Assembly (NCBI GenBank): GCA_018824085.1
Contig: JAHJHI010000050.1
Location: 94,348 to 158,347, forward strand
DNA from: Gammaproteobacteria bacterium
Lineage (GTDB): Bacteria; Pseudomonadota; Gammaproteobacteria; Burkholderiales; Rhodocyclaceae
Reading direction: 5' to 3'
Length of the DNA stretch: 64,000 nt
In this document: positions 34,937-42,717 of the stretch, piece after piece
Position numbering within the stretch: position 1 is the first letter of the stretch
Layout of the letters: every line of letters starts with the position of its first letter
Notes under the pieces: model-generated
What the model saw: only the letters and a program-made list of their open reading frames with translations
Told to the model about the DNA's origin: nothing
Databases searched by the model: none
Made by a program: the position numbers and the translations under genes

Positions 34937-35896
34937 TCACTGCGCCGCCGGTTCGCCGCCCTGTCCACCCGCGGCGCCCAGAAGATCGGCGGCATCGACG
35001 GACTGCCCGTCGGACAGGAACAGCTCCTCGGTCTGGCGGTTGAGCACGATGATGCTGATGCGCCGGTTGATCGGATTGAACGGATCATCGCGGTCGAACG
35101 ACACGATGGAACTCATGCCCACCACGCGCAGCACCTTGTCCGGATCCATGCCGCCGGCGATCAGCTCGCGCCGGGACGCGTTGGCACGATCCGCCGAGAG
35201 CTCCCAGTTCGAGAACCCGCCGATGCCGCCCGCAAAGGGCGTGGCGTCCGTATGGCCGGACAGGAAGATGCGGTTGGCGACCTGGTTCAGGATGAGCCCG
35301 ATCTCGCGCAGTATCTTCGACGTATAGGGCTGGAGCCGGTCGCTGGCCGACGCGAACATGGGACGGTTCTGTTCGTCGACGATCTGGATGCGCAGACCTT
35401 CCGCTGTGACATCCAGCACCAGCTGGTTGCGGAACGGACGCAGGTCGGGGTTCGCCTCGATACGCGCCTCGATCTGGCTCTTGAGATCGAGCAGGCGCTT
35501 GCGCTCGGCGCGCGCCTCCTGCTCCCTGGCCTTCTCCAGGGCCTCGTCGTCGGCGGCCGCGCTCCGATTGATCGTGCGTTTCTTTGTTTCGACCGAACCG
35601 CTCTTGACCTGTCCGGACTGGCGCGTAAGGTCGCGCCCGCCACCCTGCAGGATGCTGGAACTGTCGCCAGAACCGGAACCGCCCTCCGCCGCCACCTTGA
35701 GCGGATTTTCGAAGTATTCGGCAATGCCTTCAAGGTCGCCCTGCGCCGTCGAGCCCAGCAGCCACATCAGCAGGAAGAAGGCCATCATCGCGGTCACGAA
35801 GTCGGCGTAGGCGATCTTCCACGCGCCGCCATGGGCGCCGCCGCCGCCCTTCTTGATCTTCTTGACGATGATGGGCTGCTGGGTGTCGTCGGACAT
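34937..35896 (-). CDS. motB: Flagellar stator protein MotB
   Basis: 319 residues. A short cytoplasmic N-terminus is followed by one TM helix in GAWKIAYADFVTAMMAFFLLMWLLGS with the proton-carrying Asp32 at the E. coli position. A charged linker leads to a C-terminal OmpA-like peptidoglycan-binding domain (about 170-290) with LSGHTDATPF and NWELSADRANASRREL. With MotA it forms the H+-driven stator. It lies 56 bases after motA. The C-terminal tail (about 30 residues) is longer than needed and Gly/Ala-rich. Confidence 0.96.
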   Translation of the reverse strand: MSDDTQQPIIVKKIKKGGGGAHGGAWKIAYADFVTAMMAFFLLMWLLGSTAQGDLEGIAEYFENPLKVAAEGGSGSGDSSSILQGGGRDLTRQSGQVKSGSVETKKRTINRSAAADDEALEKAREQEARAERKRLLDLKSQIEARIEANPDLRPFRNQLVLDVTAEGLRIQIVDEQNRPMFASASDRLQPYTSKILREIGLILNQVANRIFLSGHTDATPFAGGIGGFSNWELSADRANASRRELIAGGMDPDKVLRVVGMSSIVSFDRDDPFNPINRRISIIVLNRQTEELFLSDGQSVDAADLLGAAGGQGGEPAAQ

Positions 35897-35952
35897 GGCT
35901 CAGTGCACGGATACGGACATCGGGACCTTGCTGCGGGTCGCGCTGCGCGGGC

Positions 35953-36810
35953 TTACTTGCCCTTGCGGTTTTTCACTTCGTCTTCCAGCTCCTTGAAGCT
36001 GGGACGATCCGGCGAATACAGGACCTTGCGGCCGAACTCGATGGCCACCTGCGGCGCATAGCCGTTCATGCTGGCCAGCAGCACCACCTTCATGCACTGG
36101 TAGATCTTGCCGCCCTCTTCCATCTTCTGCTCCAGCTGCGACGCGATCGGTGCCACGAAACCGTAGGACAGCAGGATGCCGAGGAAGGTACCGACCAGCG
36201 CGCCGCCGATCATCTTGCCCAGCACGGCCGGCGGCTCGCCGACCGAGCCCATGACGTTGACGACGCCCATGACCGCGACGACGATGCCGAACGCCGGAAC
36301 GCCGTCAGCCATCTTGGACACGCAGTGGACGGCGACGTGAGATTCGGCGTGATGGGTTTCGATCTCGGCGTCCATCAGGTTCTCGATCTCGAAGGCATTG
36401 AGGTTGCCGCCGACCATCATGCGCAGGTAGTCGGTCAGGAAGTCCACAGCGTGGTGGTCACTCATGAATGCGGGGTACTTCGAGAAGATCGGGCTCGCCT
36501 CCGGATTCTCGACATCGGCTTCGACCGACATCAGCCCTTCCTTGCGCACCTTGGCAAGGATTTCGTAGAGCATGGCCAGCACGTCAACGTAGAACGCCTT
36601 GTTGTAGGACGAGCCCTTGAACACCGACGGCAACGCGCCGACCGTCGCCTTGATCGCCGGCATGCCGTTGCCCGCCACGAAGCCGCCGATCATCAGCCCG
36701 AAGATGGCCGCGTACTCGGCGGGCACCCACAGCGCGGCAAGGCTGCCGTGGATGGCGTACGTACCTACGGAAGCGGCGAGGATGATGACGTAGCCGATGA
36801 TGAGAAACAT
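35953..36810 (-). CDS. motA: Flagellar stator protein MotA
   Basis: 285 residues with four TM helices (about 2-20, 30-50, 170-190, 200-220) and the large cytoplasmic loop carrying charged residues that act on FliG (RKEGLMSVEADVENPEAS). The GVVNVMGSVGEPPAVLG and GALVGTFLGILLSYG segments are the conserved third and fourth helices around the proton path. AGGAAGAG precedes ATG 36810; the frame upstream to 36918 covers the promoter and is rejected. It is first in the motAB operon. Confidence 0.97.
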   Translation of the reverse strand: MFLIIGYVIILAASVGTYAIHGSLAALWVPAEYAAIFGLMIGGFVAGNGMPAIKATVGALPSVFKGSSYNKAFYVDVLAMLYEILAKVRKEGLMSVEADVENPEASPIFSKYPAFMSDHHAVDFLTDYLRMMVGGNLNAFEIENLMDAEIETHHAESHVAVHCVSKMADGVPAFGIVVAVMGVVNVMGSVGEPPAVLGKMIGGALVGTFLGILLSYGFVAPIASQLEQKMEEGGKIYQCMKVVLLASMNGYAPQVAIEFGRKVLYSPDRPSFKELEDEVKNRKGK

Positions 36811-36867
36811 TGACTCTTCCTGTATTGGGCTGATGTTGGATGCATCAAGCAATGCGTGCCTGTTGGT

Positions 36868-36894
36868 GTAACGGCACCGCCCCGCGAAACTTGA
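36868..36894 (-). promoter_or_regulatory. Sigma-28-like promoter of motAB
   Basis: Minus strand: TCAAGTTT (36894-36887), 11-base spacer, GCCGTTAC (36875-36868), 57 bases before the motA start. Compared with FliA TAAAGTTT-N11-GCCGATAA, the -35 matches 7 of 8 and the -10 matches 6 of 8. Confidence 0.75.
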
Positions 36895-36942
36895 CGCCGC
36901 CAGCCGGAGCGAATTCACGCTTTGCCGCGCCTGCGCAGGGAC

Positions 36943-36976
36943 AAAAAAAAGCCGCCACGGGTTGCCCCGCGGCGGC
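36943..36976 (-). terminator. Intrinsic terminator after flhC
   Basis: Minus strand: 11-bp stem with one G-U type mismatch (GCCGCCGCGGG/CCCGTGGCGGC), GCAA loop, then eight T. It separates flhDC from motAB. Confidence 0.9.
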
Positions 36977-37027
36977 GAGCCCCTTGCTTGCGCAAGGAGG
37001 AGGTCAGACAGGAGAGGAGGAAACGGG

Positions 37028-37567
37028 TCAGGCGGCGATCAGTGCCTCGCGTGCGCGCCGCGTCTTGCCGGCGCGTGCCGGGATATGGCACAGGCCGCAT
37101 ACGTAACTGGTCTTCGGATCATAGGCATGCGACACGAAACGTCCGCTGCAACATGTGCATTGCGTCTGTTGCAGCAGCTTCGCGTCAAAGAAGCGCACCA
37201 GCGTCCAGGCGCGGGTCAGGCTCAGAACTTCTTCCATGTCGTGCGTCTGCACGTGTTCCTGATACAGGCGGAATCCCTTGACGATGCAGTCCAGCTGAGA
37301 CATTCCGGTGTTCTGCTTGAAGAAGCCGAAGAAGGACATGAACAGCGACGCGTGGATGTTCGGCTGCCAGGTCATGAACCAGTCAGTCGAGAACGGCAGC
37401 ATGCCCTTGGGCGGCGACATGCCCTTGACTTCCTTGTAGAGCTTGAGCAGGCGCTCGCGGGACAGGTTGGTTTCGGCTTCCAGCAACTGCAGGCGCGCGC
37501 CCAGCTTGATCAGATCGACCGCAAGGGCAATTTCGCGACCTTCGCAAACGATGCTTTTGTTCTTCAT
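37028..37567 (-). CDS. flhC: Flagellar master regulator subunit FlhC
   Basis: 179 residues. The zinc site is complete at the E. coli positions: Cys137 and Cys140 (CTCC) and Cys157 and Cys160 (CGLC). The helical N-terminus contains ALAVDLIKLGARLQLLEAETNLSRERLLKLYKEVKG. FlhC binds DNA with FlhD as FlhD4C2 and switches on class II flagellar operons, including the sigma-28 gene. It follows flhD after 15 bases and is closed by a strong terminator. Confidence 0.97.
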   Translation of the reverse strand: MKNKSIVCEGREIALAVDLIKLGARLQLLEAETNLSRERLLKLYKEVKGMSPPKGMLPFSTDWFMTWQPNIHASLFMSFFGFFKQNTGMSQLDCIVKGFRLYQEHVQTHDMEEVLSLTRAWTLVRFFDAKLLQQTQCTCCSGRFVSHAYDPKTSYVCGLCHIPARAGKTRRAREALIAA

Positions 37568-37582
37568 GACCGTCGTCCTCCT

Positions 37583-37900
37583 TCAGGAAACCGCTTCGAC
37601 CGGCTGGGCGCAGGCCAGGATCGTCGCGTGGAGATGGGAGGTCGATGCATCGCGGCCATGGCTGGACAGCAGGCCCAGCAGCACGCGGTCATCGAAGCGG
37701 AGGCGGCACAGCATCATGTTCGCGCTGGCCATCTTGAGCACCTGGGCCGGTGACAGCGACTCGATCATGTCCGCAACTTCCTCGCTGACGCCGAGCCGGA
37801 ACATCGCCGAATCGCGGTCCTCGCGCACCATCTGTTGCGCAAGCATGAGGTAGGCGAGATTCAGGTCCCTGATCTCGTTGAGCAAGCCGGTTGTCTTCAT
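37583..37900 (-). CDS. flhD: Flagellar master regulator subunit FlhD
   Basis: 105 residues from ATG 37900, which has GGAGG nine bases upstream; the longer frame to 37972 is rejected. LLNEIRDLNLAYLMLAQQMVREDRDSAMFRLGVSEEVADMI and SPAQVLKMA are typical FlhD segments. With FlhC it forms the class I activator of flagellar genes. In betaproteobacteria flhDC is controlled by many inputs, and the 200 bases upstream hold a candidate operator (38025-38043). Confidence 0.96.
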   Translation of the reverse strand: MKTTGLLNEIRDLNLAYLMLAQQMVREDRDSAMFRLGVSEEVADMIESLSPAQVLKMASANMMLCRLRFDDRVLLGLLSSHGRDASTSHLHATILACAQPVEAVS

Positions 37901-38024
37901 GATTCGATTCCTCCGGTGGTGCTGACGCAAGTCGCGTCGGTGTGGGAAGCATTGTGCCCACCGGGGGGGCAATGCCCAATCAGGGCAAGGAGAAAGTTCC
38001 TGTACGTGCAGGCGCTCCCGTGCC

Positions 38025-38043
38025 TGTAGGAAGATTTCCTACA
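38025..38043. promoter_or_regulatory. Perfect dyad upstream of flhDC (candidate operator)
   Basis: TGTAGGAA GAT TTCCTACA is a perfect 8-bp inverted repeat with a 3-base centre, 125 bases before the flhD start. A related half-site (TTCCTGTA) occurs about 25 bases closer to flhD. No T-run follows, so it is not a terminator. Symmetry and size fit a dimeric response regulator of the FixJ/LuxR type; the regulator is unknown. The dyad also lies in the gap after the REC-GGDEF-EAL gene. Confidence 0.55.
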
Positions 38044-38104
38044 TCGCACGGATCGGGCGCATCCGGAAGGACGTGGCCGGCGCTGTCAGCCGGCGCGCAG
38101 GCCG

Positions 38105-39859
38105 CTATATCAGCAGCGATCCGTCCCTCATGCGCTGGCCCAGAAGGTCGGCGTCAACCGGCCTCGAAAAGAAGTAACCCTGAAACCGGTCGCATTGCTC
38201 CCGCCTCAGGAATCCAAGCTGCTCTGGCGTTTCCACGCCTTCCGCCACCGTGGTCAGCCGCAGGCTGCGCGCCAGCGCGATGATGACGCGGATGATGGCG
38301 GCGTCGTCCGCGTCGTCATTGATGTCGCGCACGAAGGATTTGTCGATCTTCACGATGTCGATCGGGAAGCGCTTCAGGTAGGACAGCGACGAGTAGCCCG
38401 TGCCGAAGTCGTCCATCGATATGCGCACGCCCATGTTCTTGAGCGCCTTGAGCATGCCGATCGTGGTCTCCGCGTCTTTCATCAGCACCGACTCGGTGAT
38501 CTCGAGCACCAGCTTCTCCGGCGGAAAGCCGGTGTCCTCCAGTGTCGTGCGCACGGTCTCCAGCAGGCGCGGCTGTGCGAACTGCACCGCCGACACGTTC
38601 ACCGACACCGACAGATCCTGCATGCCCTGCTGATGCCAGCGCTGCCCCTGGCTGCACGCTTCGCGCATCACCCACGCGCCGATCTCGACGATCAGGCCGG
38701 ATTCGTCGGCCACCGGGATGAAGCGGTCCGGCGCGATGACGCCACGCTGCGGATGCTGCCAGCGCAGCAGGGCCTCGACGCCCGCCGTGCTGCCGGTCAC
38801 GCCGTTCAGGATCGGCTGGTAGTTCAGGAACAGTTCGCCCCGCTGGACGGCGTGGCGCAGATGCGTCTCCAGCACCAGCTTCTCGGCCGAGCTGGCACTC
38901 ATCTCGTGGGCGTAGAACGCGGTGTCGTTGCCGCCGCTTCGCTTGGCGCTGGCCATTGCGGCCTCGGCGTTCATGATCAGGGACTGCGCGTCGTCGCCAT
39001 CCGCAGGCGTCATCGCGACGCCGACCGACGCGGTCAGGAACAGTTCGAGACCGTCCTTGATGACCGGCGACGCAAAGGTATCCATCAGCTTCTGCGCGAA
39101 CACGTGCGCATCGTCGCGCGTGGTGCACGAGGGCGCGAACACGCAGAAGCGGTCGCCGCTCAGGCGCGCGATCATCGAGCCGGGACCGGCGCGCTCGATC
39201 AGCCGCGACACCACTTCGCGCAGCACGACATTGCCTGCGTCGTAGCCAAAACTGGTGTTGATGCGCAGGAAGCGGTCGATGTCGACGACCAGCAGCGTGG
39301 CGTGCGTCGCCTCGGCGCTGCGGCGCACGGTGTCGAGCCAGTCGTCGATCTGCGCCCGCAGCAGGGTCTGGTTGGGCAGCGCGGACAGCGTGTCGAAAAA
39401 GGCCAGCGCGTGGATGCGCGCGTCCGCCGTCTGCACCGCCCGGCGCGTGTCCACGCCGCGCAGTTCGCGTTCGATCACCGGCACCAGACGCGCGATATTG
39501 CCCTTCTGCACATAGTCGGCCACGCCGTTGCGCATGGCCGAAAAGGCCATGTGGTCGGAAATCTTTCCTGAATAGATGATGAAGGGGATGTCGCGCCCGC
39601 TGCGGCGCACCACCTCGAGCGCCGACGCTGAATCGAAACCGGGCATCGCATGGTCGGAAATGACCAGGTCCCACTCGCGCTCGTCCAGCGCGCGGGCCAG
39701 ATCCTGGGCACTGTCGACGCGCTCGGAATAGGTGTCGAGGCCGCGCGCGCTCAACTGCGCGTTGAGCAGGAAGACATCGTCTTCATTGTCCTCGACCATC
39801 AATACCTTGATGGTTCTGAACCCTCCCATTTTTTCCGAGTGGCGATCCATCAGTTTCAT
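38105..39859 (-). CDS. Response regulator with degenerate GGDEF and EAL phosphodiesterase domain
   Basis: 584 residues: receiver (about 17-135; VEDNEDD acidic pair, phosphoacceptor in LVISDHAMPGFDS), a GGDEF domain with inactive-looking site SGDRF, and a full EAL domain (about 330-570) with EALLRW, NVSAVQF, ITESVLM and MDDFGTGYSSL. It should hydrolyse c-di-GMP, with the GGDEF part as regulatory module. A sigma-28-like promoter lies 32 bases before ATG 39859, placing it in the late flagellar regulon. ATG 39829 is an alternative start. Confidence 0.88.
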   Translation of the reverse strand: MKLMDRHSEKMGGFRTIKVLMVEDNEDDVFLLNAQLSARGLDTYSERVDSAQDLARALDEREWDLVISDHAMPGFDSASALEVVRRSGRDIPFIIYSGKISDHMAFSAMRNGVADYVQKGNIARLVPVIERELRGVDTRRAVQTADARIHALAFFDTLSALPNQTLLRAQIDDWLDTVRRSAEATHATLLVVDIDRFLRINTSFGYDAGNVVLREVVSRLIERAGPGSMIARLSGDRFCVFAPSCTTRDDAHVFAQKLMDTFASPVIKDGLELFLTASVGVAMTPADGDDAQSLIMNAEAAMASAKRSGGNDTAFYAHEMSASSAEKLVLETHLRHAVQRGELFLNYQPILNGVTGSTAGVEALLRWQHPQRGVIAPDRFIPVADESGLIVEIGAWVMREACSQGQRWHQQGMQDLSVSVNVSAVQFAQPRLLETVRTTLEDTGFPPEKLVLEITESVLMKDAETTIGMLKALKNMGVRISMDDFGTGYSSLSYLKRFPIDIVKIDKSFVRDINDDADDAAIIRVIIALARSLRLTTVAEGVETPEQLGFLRREQCDRFQGYFFSRPVDADLLGQRMRDGSLLI

Positions 39860-39890
39860 TCCGGGCCGTTTGCGCGATCAACGGAATAAG

Positions 39891-39917
39891 TCGACGGCCC
39901 GCCCCCGTGAAACTTGA
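39891..39917 (-). promoter_or_regulatory. Sigma-28-like promoter of the REC-GGDEF-EAL gene
   Basis: Minus strand: TCAAGTTT (39917-39910, identical to the motA -35), 11-base spacer, GCCGTCGA (39898-39891), 31 bases before ATG 39859. Confidence 0.6.
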
Positions 39918-39994
39918 GCGCACGGCATTCGCCAATGCGGTCAAATGTCTCGGTCTGTCGCGGGAGCCGGAACGGGCATCCGGACCCCGCCTCA

Positions 39995-41920
39995 TCAGGA
40001 CGCGGCCTGCACCCTGTTGCGGCCGGCCTGCTTGGCGGCCATCAGCGCCTGGTCGGCATGCGTGAGCAGTGCGTCGGCGTCCGGCATGGCGGCCAGCCGC
40101 TCGGCCACGCCGATACTGACCGTGCTCTTGAGCCGCAGCCGTCCGGCGTTGACCGGTTCGGCGGCCACGCCGACGCAGATGCGGCGGGCGCAGACCATCG
40201 CTTCTTCCAGATCGGTGTCGGGGCAGATGATCAGGAATTCGTCACCGCCGGTACGGCACGCGATGTCCTGCGCCCGCATGCACCCGCGGATGGCGCGGGC
40301 CGCTGCTTCCAGCACGCGGTCGGCAACATCGTGGCCATAGGTTTCATTGAGCTGGCGCAGACAGTCGACATCTATCAACAGGCAGGACAGCGGCCGCTCG
40401 CTGCGCTGCGCGATCGCCCACTCCTGGGCAATCCGGCTCATCGCGTAGTGGCGGTTCGGGAACCCGGTCAGCCCGTCGGTCAGCGCGGCCTCCTTCAGGC
40501 GCCGGTTGCTCACACCGAGCTCGGCCGTGTAGCGGCGGATCTCGTCGCGTTCGCGCTCGAGTTCCCTCTGCAGCCGGACCAGGCGCTGTGCCGCGCGCAG
40601 GCGCGCAGCCAGCACGCGCGGGCGCAGCGGCTTGACCATATAGTCATCGGCGCCGGCCTCGAACGCCTCGACCAGCCGTTCCTCGTCCTCGTGGCTGGTC
40701 AGCATGACGATGTAGATCTCTCGCCCGAGACGTGTCTGGCGCAGCGTGCGCGTCAGTTCCAGCCCGCTCATCTGCGGCATCACCCAGTCAACGACCATGA
40801 TCTGCGGCCGGAACTCGAGGGCGCGGTCCATGCCCTGCACGCCGTCCTCGGCCGCCTGCACGTTGTAGCCACCGCGCTGCAACAGCGTCTGCAGTGTCAG
40901 CCGGGTCGCGGCGTCGTCGTCGACGACGAGCACGCGCAGCGCTTCGACGTCGGGCGCATCGTTGGCCGCCGTCTCGGTCGGCGTGGCCGCAACGACAACC
41001 GCTTCCGTAGCCGTCGATGCGTGCAGGTCCGGCAGCGTATAGGCGTCCACCGGCAGCAGGCGCGACCACTCCTTCCACTCCTCGGCCACCTCGTCGCACA
41101 GCACGGTCACCTGCTCCGGAACCCACCCGATCTGCGCGGCCATGCCGTTCGCGCTGGCCAGCAACTGCGGCCGGTCGACCGCGTCGCACAGATAGGCGTT
41201 CTCGACGATGCGGGCGAGACCGAGCGCCAGGGTCAGTCCGTATTCGCGCGAGTTCATTTCACCGGCACCCGCCGGCACCGCCTCGTGCCCCAGCACCGCA
41301 ATGACGAAGAAGCGCGGCATTCCCCAGTCGGCGAGCATCGCGGCGCTCAGTTCGATATGGGTCATCGCGAACGCCTGGCGTTCCAGATCGAGCAGCGTGT
41401 TGCCGTCGCGGCCGCGCACCTCGTCGAGCACGCGCATGTACTGGGCCGGAAACACGCTGGCAAGGCCAAGCTCGCCGACGCTGCAAAGCAGACCCACACT
41501 GAAACTCTCTTCAAGACCCGCAGTGCGCAGACGCATCATGATCCGCTGCATCGCAATGGCGCGGATGACCGCTCCGGTCCAGAAACGCGAATACGGGAAG
41601 CTCCGGCACAGGCCCTTGCCATTGTCGGCGATCAGCGAAAACCCGAGCGCCAGATTGCGGACCGCGGCCATACCGAGCAGCGCCAGCGCATCGCGCAGCG
41701 CAACGACCGGCCGGGCACCCGGCTCACGCGCGCCATTGGCGGCGCGCACCAGTCGCCCGACCAGAGCCGGATCACCCTGCACGAGCTGCGCGAGGTCACC
41801 GAGCGACGCGTCACCCCGCTGGCTCATCCGCGCGATGGCAAGCGCAATGCCTTTCGGCGACGGCAGCTCGCCGCACGCCTTGATCTCCTCGAATCGCTCT
41901 GAATCAATCACGTCATTCAT
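39995..41920 (-). CDS. HDOD-receiver-GGDEF signalling protein
   Basis: 641 residues. HDOD domain (about 10-290; SVGLLCSVGELGLASVFP and FVIAVLGHEAVPAG), a linker, receiver (about 328-445; LRVLVVDDDAATRL, phosphoacceptor in IMVVDWVMPQMSG), and a GGDEF domain (about 470-635) with TGGDEF and RAQD five residues upstream, an I-site. It should synthesise c-di-GMP under receiver and HDOD control. The fusion of HDOD with an output cyclase is found in several betaproteobacteria. A sigma-28-like promoter (12-base spacer) lies upstream. Confidence 0.88.
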   Translation of the reverse strand: MNDVIDSERFEEIKACGELPSPKGIALAIARMSQRGDASLGDLAQLVQGDPALVGRLVRAANGAREPGARPVVALRDALALLGMAAVRNLALGFSLIADNGKGLCRSFPYSRFWTGAVIRAIAMQRIMMRLRTAGLEESFSVGLLCSVGELGLASVFPAQYMRVLDEVRGRDGNTLLDLERQAFAMTHIELSAAMLADWGMPRFFVIAVLGHEAVPAGAGEMNSREYGLTLALGLARIVENAYLCDAVDRPQLLASANGMAAQIGWVPEQVTVLCDEVAEEWKEWSRLLPVDAYTLPDLHASTATEAVVVAATPTETAANDAPDVEALRVLVVDDDAATRLTLQTLLQRGGYNVQAAEDGVQGMDRALEFRPQIMVVDWVMPQMSGLELTRTLRQTRLGREIYIVMLTSHEDEERLVEAFEAGADDYMVKPLRPRVLAARLRAAQRLVRLQRELERERDEIRRYTAELGVSNRRLKEAALTDGLTGFPNRHYAMSRIAQEWAIAQRSERPLSCLLIDVDCLRQLNETYGHDVADRVLEAAARAIRGCMRAQDIACRTGGDEFLIICPDTDLEEAMVCARRICVGVAAEPVNAGRLRLKSTVSIGVAERLAAMPDADALLTHADQALMAAKQAGRNRVQAAS

Positions 41921-42003
41921 GGCAATCGGCTACCCCGGCCCGCCAGACAGCGAAAATCTGTGGCTTGCATCAACAGTTTCAGAACAATGTCCATTCCGTT
42001 GTG

Positions 42004-42031
42004 CTTACGGCCGGGGGATCACGGAACTTGA
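42004..42031 (-). promoter_or_regulatory. Sigma-28-like promoter of the HDOD-REC-GGDEF gene
   Basis: Minus strand: TCAAGTTC (42031-42024), 12-base spacer, GCCGTAAG (42011-42004), 83 bases before ATG 41920. The spacer is one base longer than usual, as at the MCP promoter 10237-10264; both boxes are good. Confidence 0.55.
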
Positions 42032-42174
42032 GGGCGCGACACCACTGTGCCGCCGGCGGCCGGATTGACGGGACGGCCGCAGCGAATCGCCAGGGCGCGC
42101 AACGGTGTCAGGTGGCGACCGCGGCGCTACACTCGCCCATCCGACACGATTCCGGCCCGAACGCCGGTCAAGCC

Positions 42175-42717
42175 ATGAAGTTCTGCGCCCATTGCGGCAG
42201 CCCGGTCGAACGGCTCGTTCCGGCGGGCGACAACCGCCTGCGTCACGTCTGCCCCGCCTGTGGCTGCATCCATTACCAGAACCCGCGCCTCGTCGTCGGC
42301 ACACTGCCGGTCTGGGGCGATCAGGTGTTGCTGTGCCGGCGCGCGATCGAACCGCGCCACGGCTACTGGACGCTGCCCGCCGGTTTCATGGAAAACGGTG
42401 AGAGCGCAGCCGACGGCGCGCTGCGCGAAACGATGGAGGAGGCATGCGCCCGGGTGAGGCTGATCGCGCCCTACACGCTGGTCAGCGTGCCGCACATCGA
42501 CCAGATCCACCTGCTGTTCAGGGCCGAGCTGGCCGATCTCGAGTTCGCGCCCGGCACCGAATCACTGGAAGTCCGGCTGTTCGCGGAACAGGAGATTCCG
42601 TGGAAGGAACTGGCGTTCAGCAGCGTGTCGCTGACGCTGCAGACGTTTTTCGAGGAACGGCGTCATGGACAGTTCGGCGTGCACCACTTCAGTCTGGACG
42701 CGTTGCCCCGAAGCTGA
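42175..42717 (+). CDS. NUDIX hydrolase with N-terminal zinc ribbon
   Basis: 180 residues. A zinc ribbon at the N-terminus (MKFCAHCGSPVE and HVCPACGCIHYQNPR, two CxxC pairs) is followed by the NUDIX domain with the box GFMENGESAADGALRETMEEAC, matching Gx5Ex7RExxEEx. The zinc-ribbon NUDIX architecture resembles NADH pyrophosphatase-like or ADP-ribose-type enzymes; the substrate is unproved. The upstream frame without conserved sequence is rejected and ATG 42175 used. Its 3' end overlaps the convergent histidine kinase gene by 29 bases. Confidence 0.85.
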   Translation: MKFCAHCGSPVERLVPAGDNRLRHVCPACGCIHYQNPRLVVGTLPVWGDQVLLCRRAIEPRHGYWTLPAGFMENGESAADGALRETMEEACARVRLIAPYTLVSVPHIDQIHLLFRAELADLEFAPGTESLEVRLFAEQEIPWKELAFSSVSLTLQTFFEERRHGQFGVHHFSLDALPRS

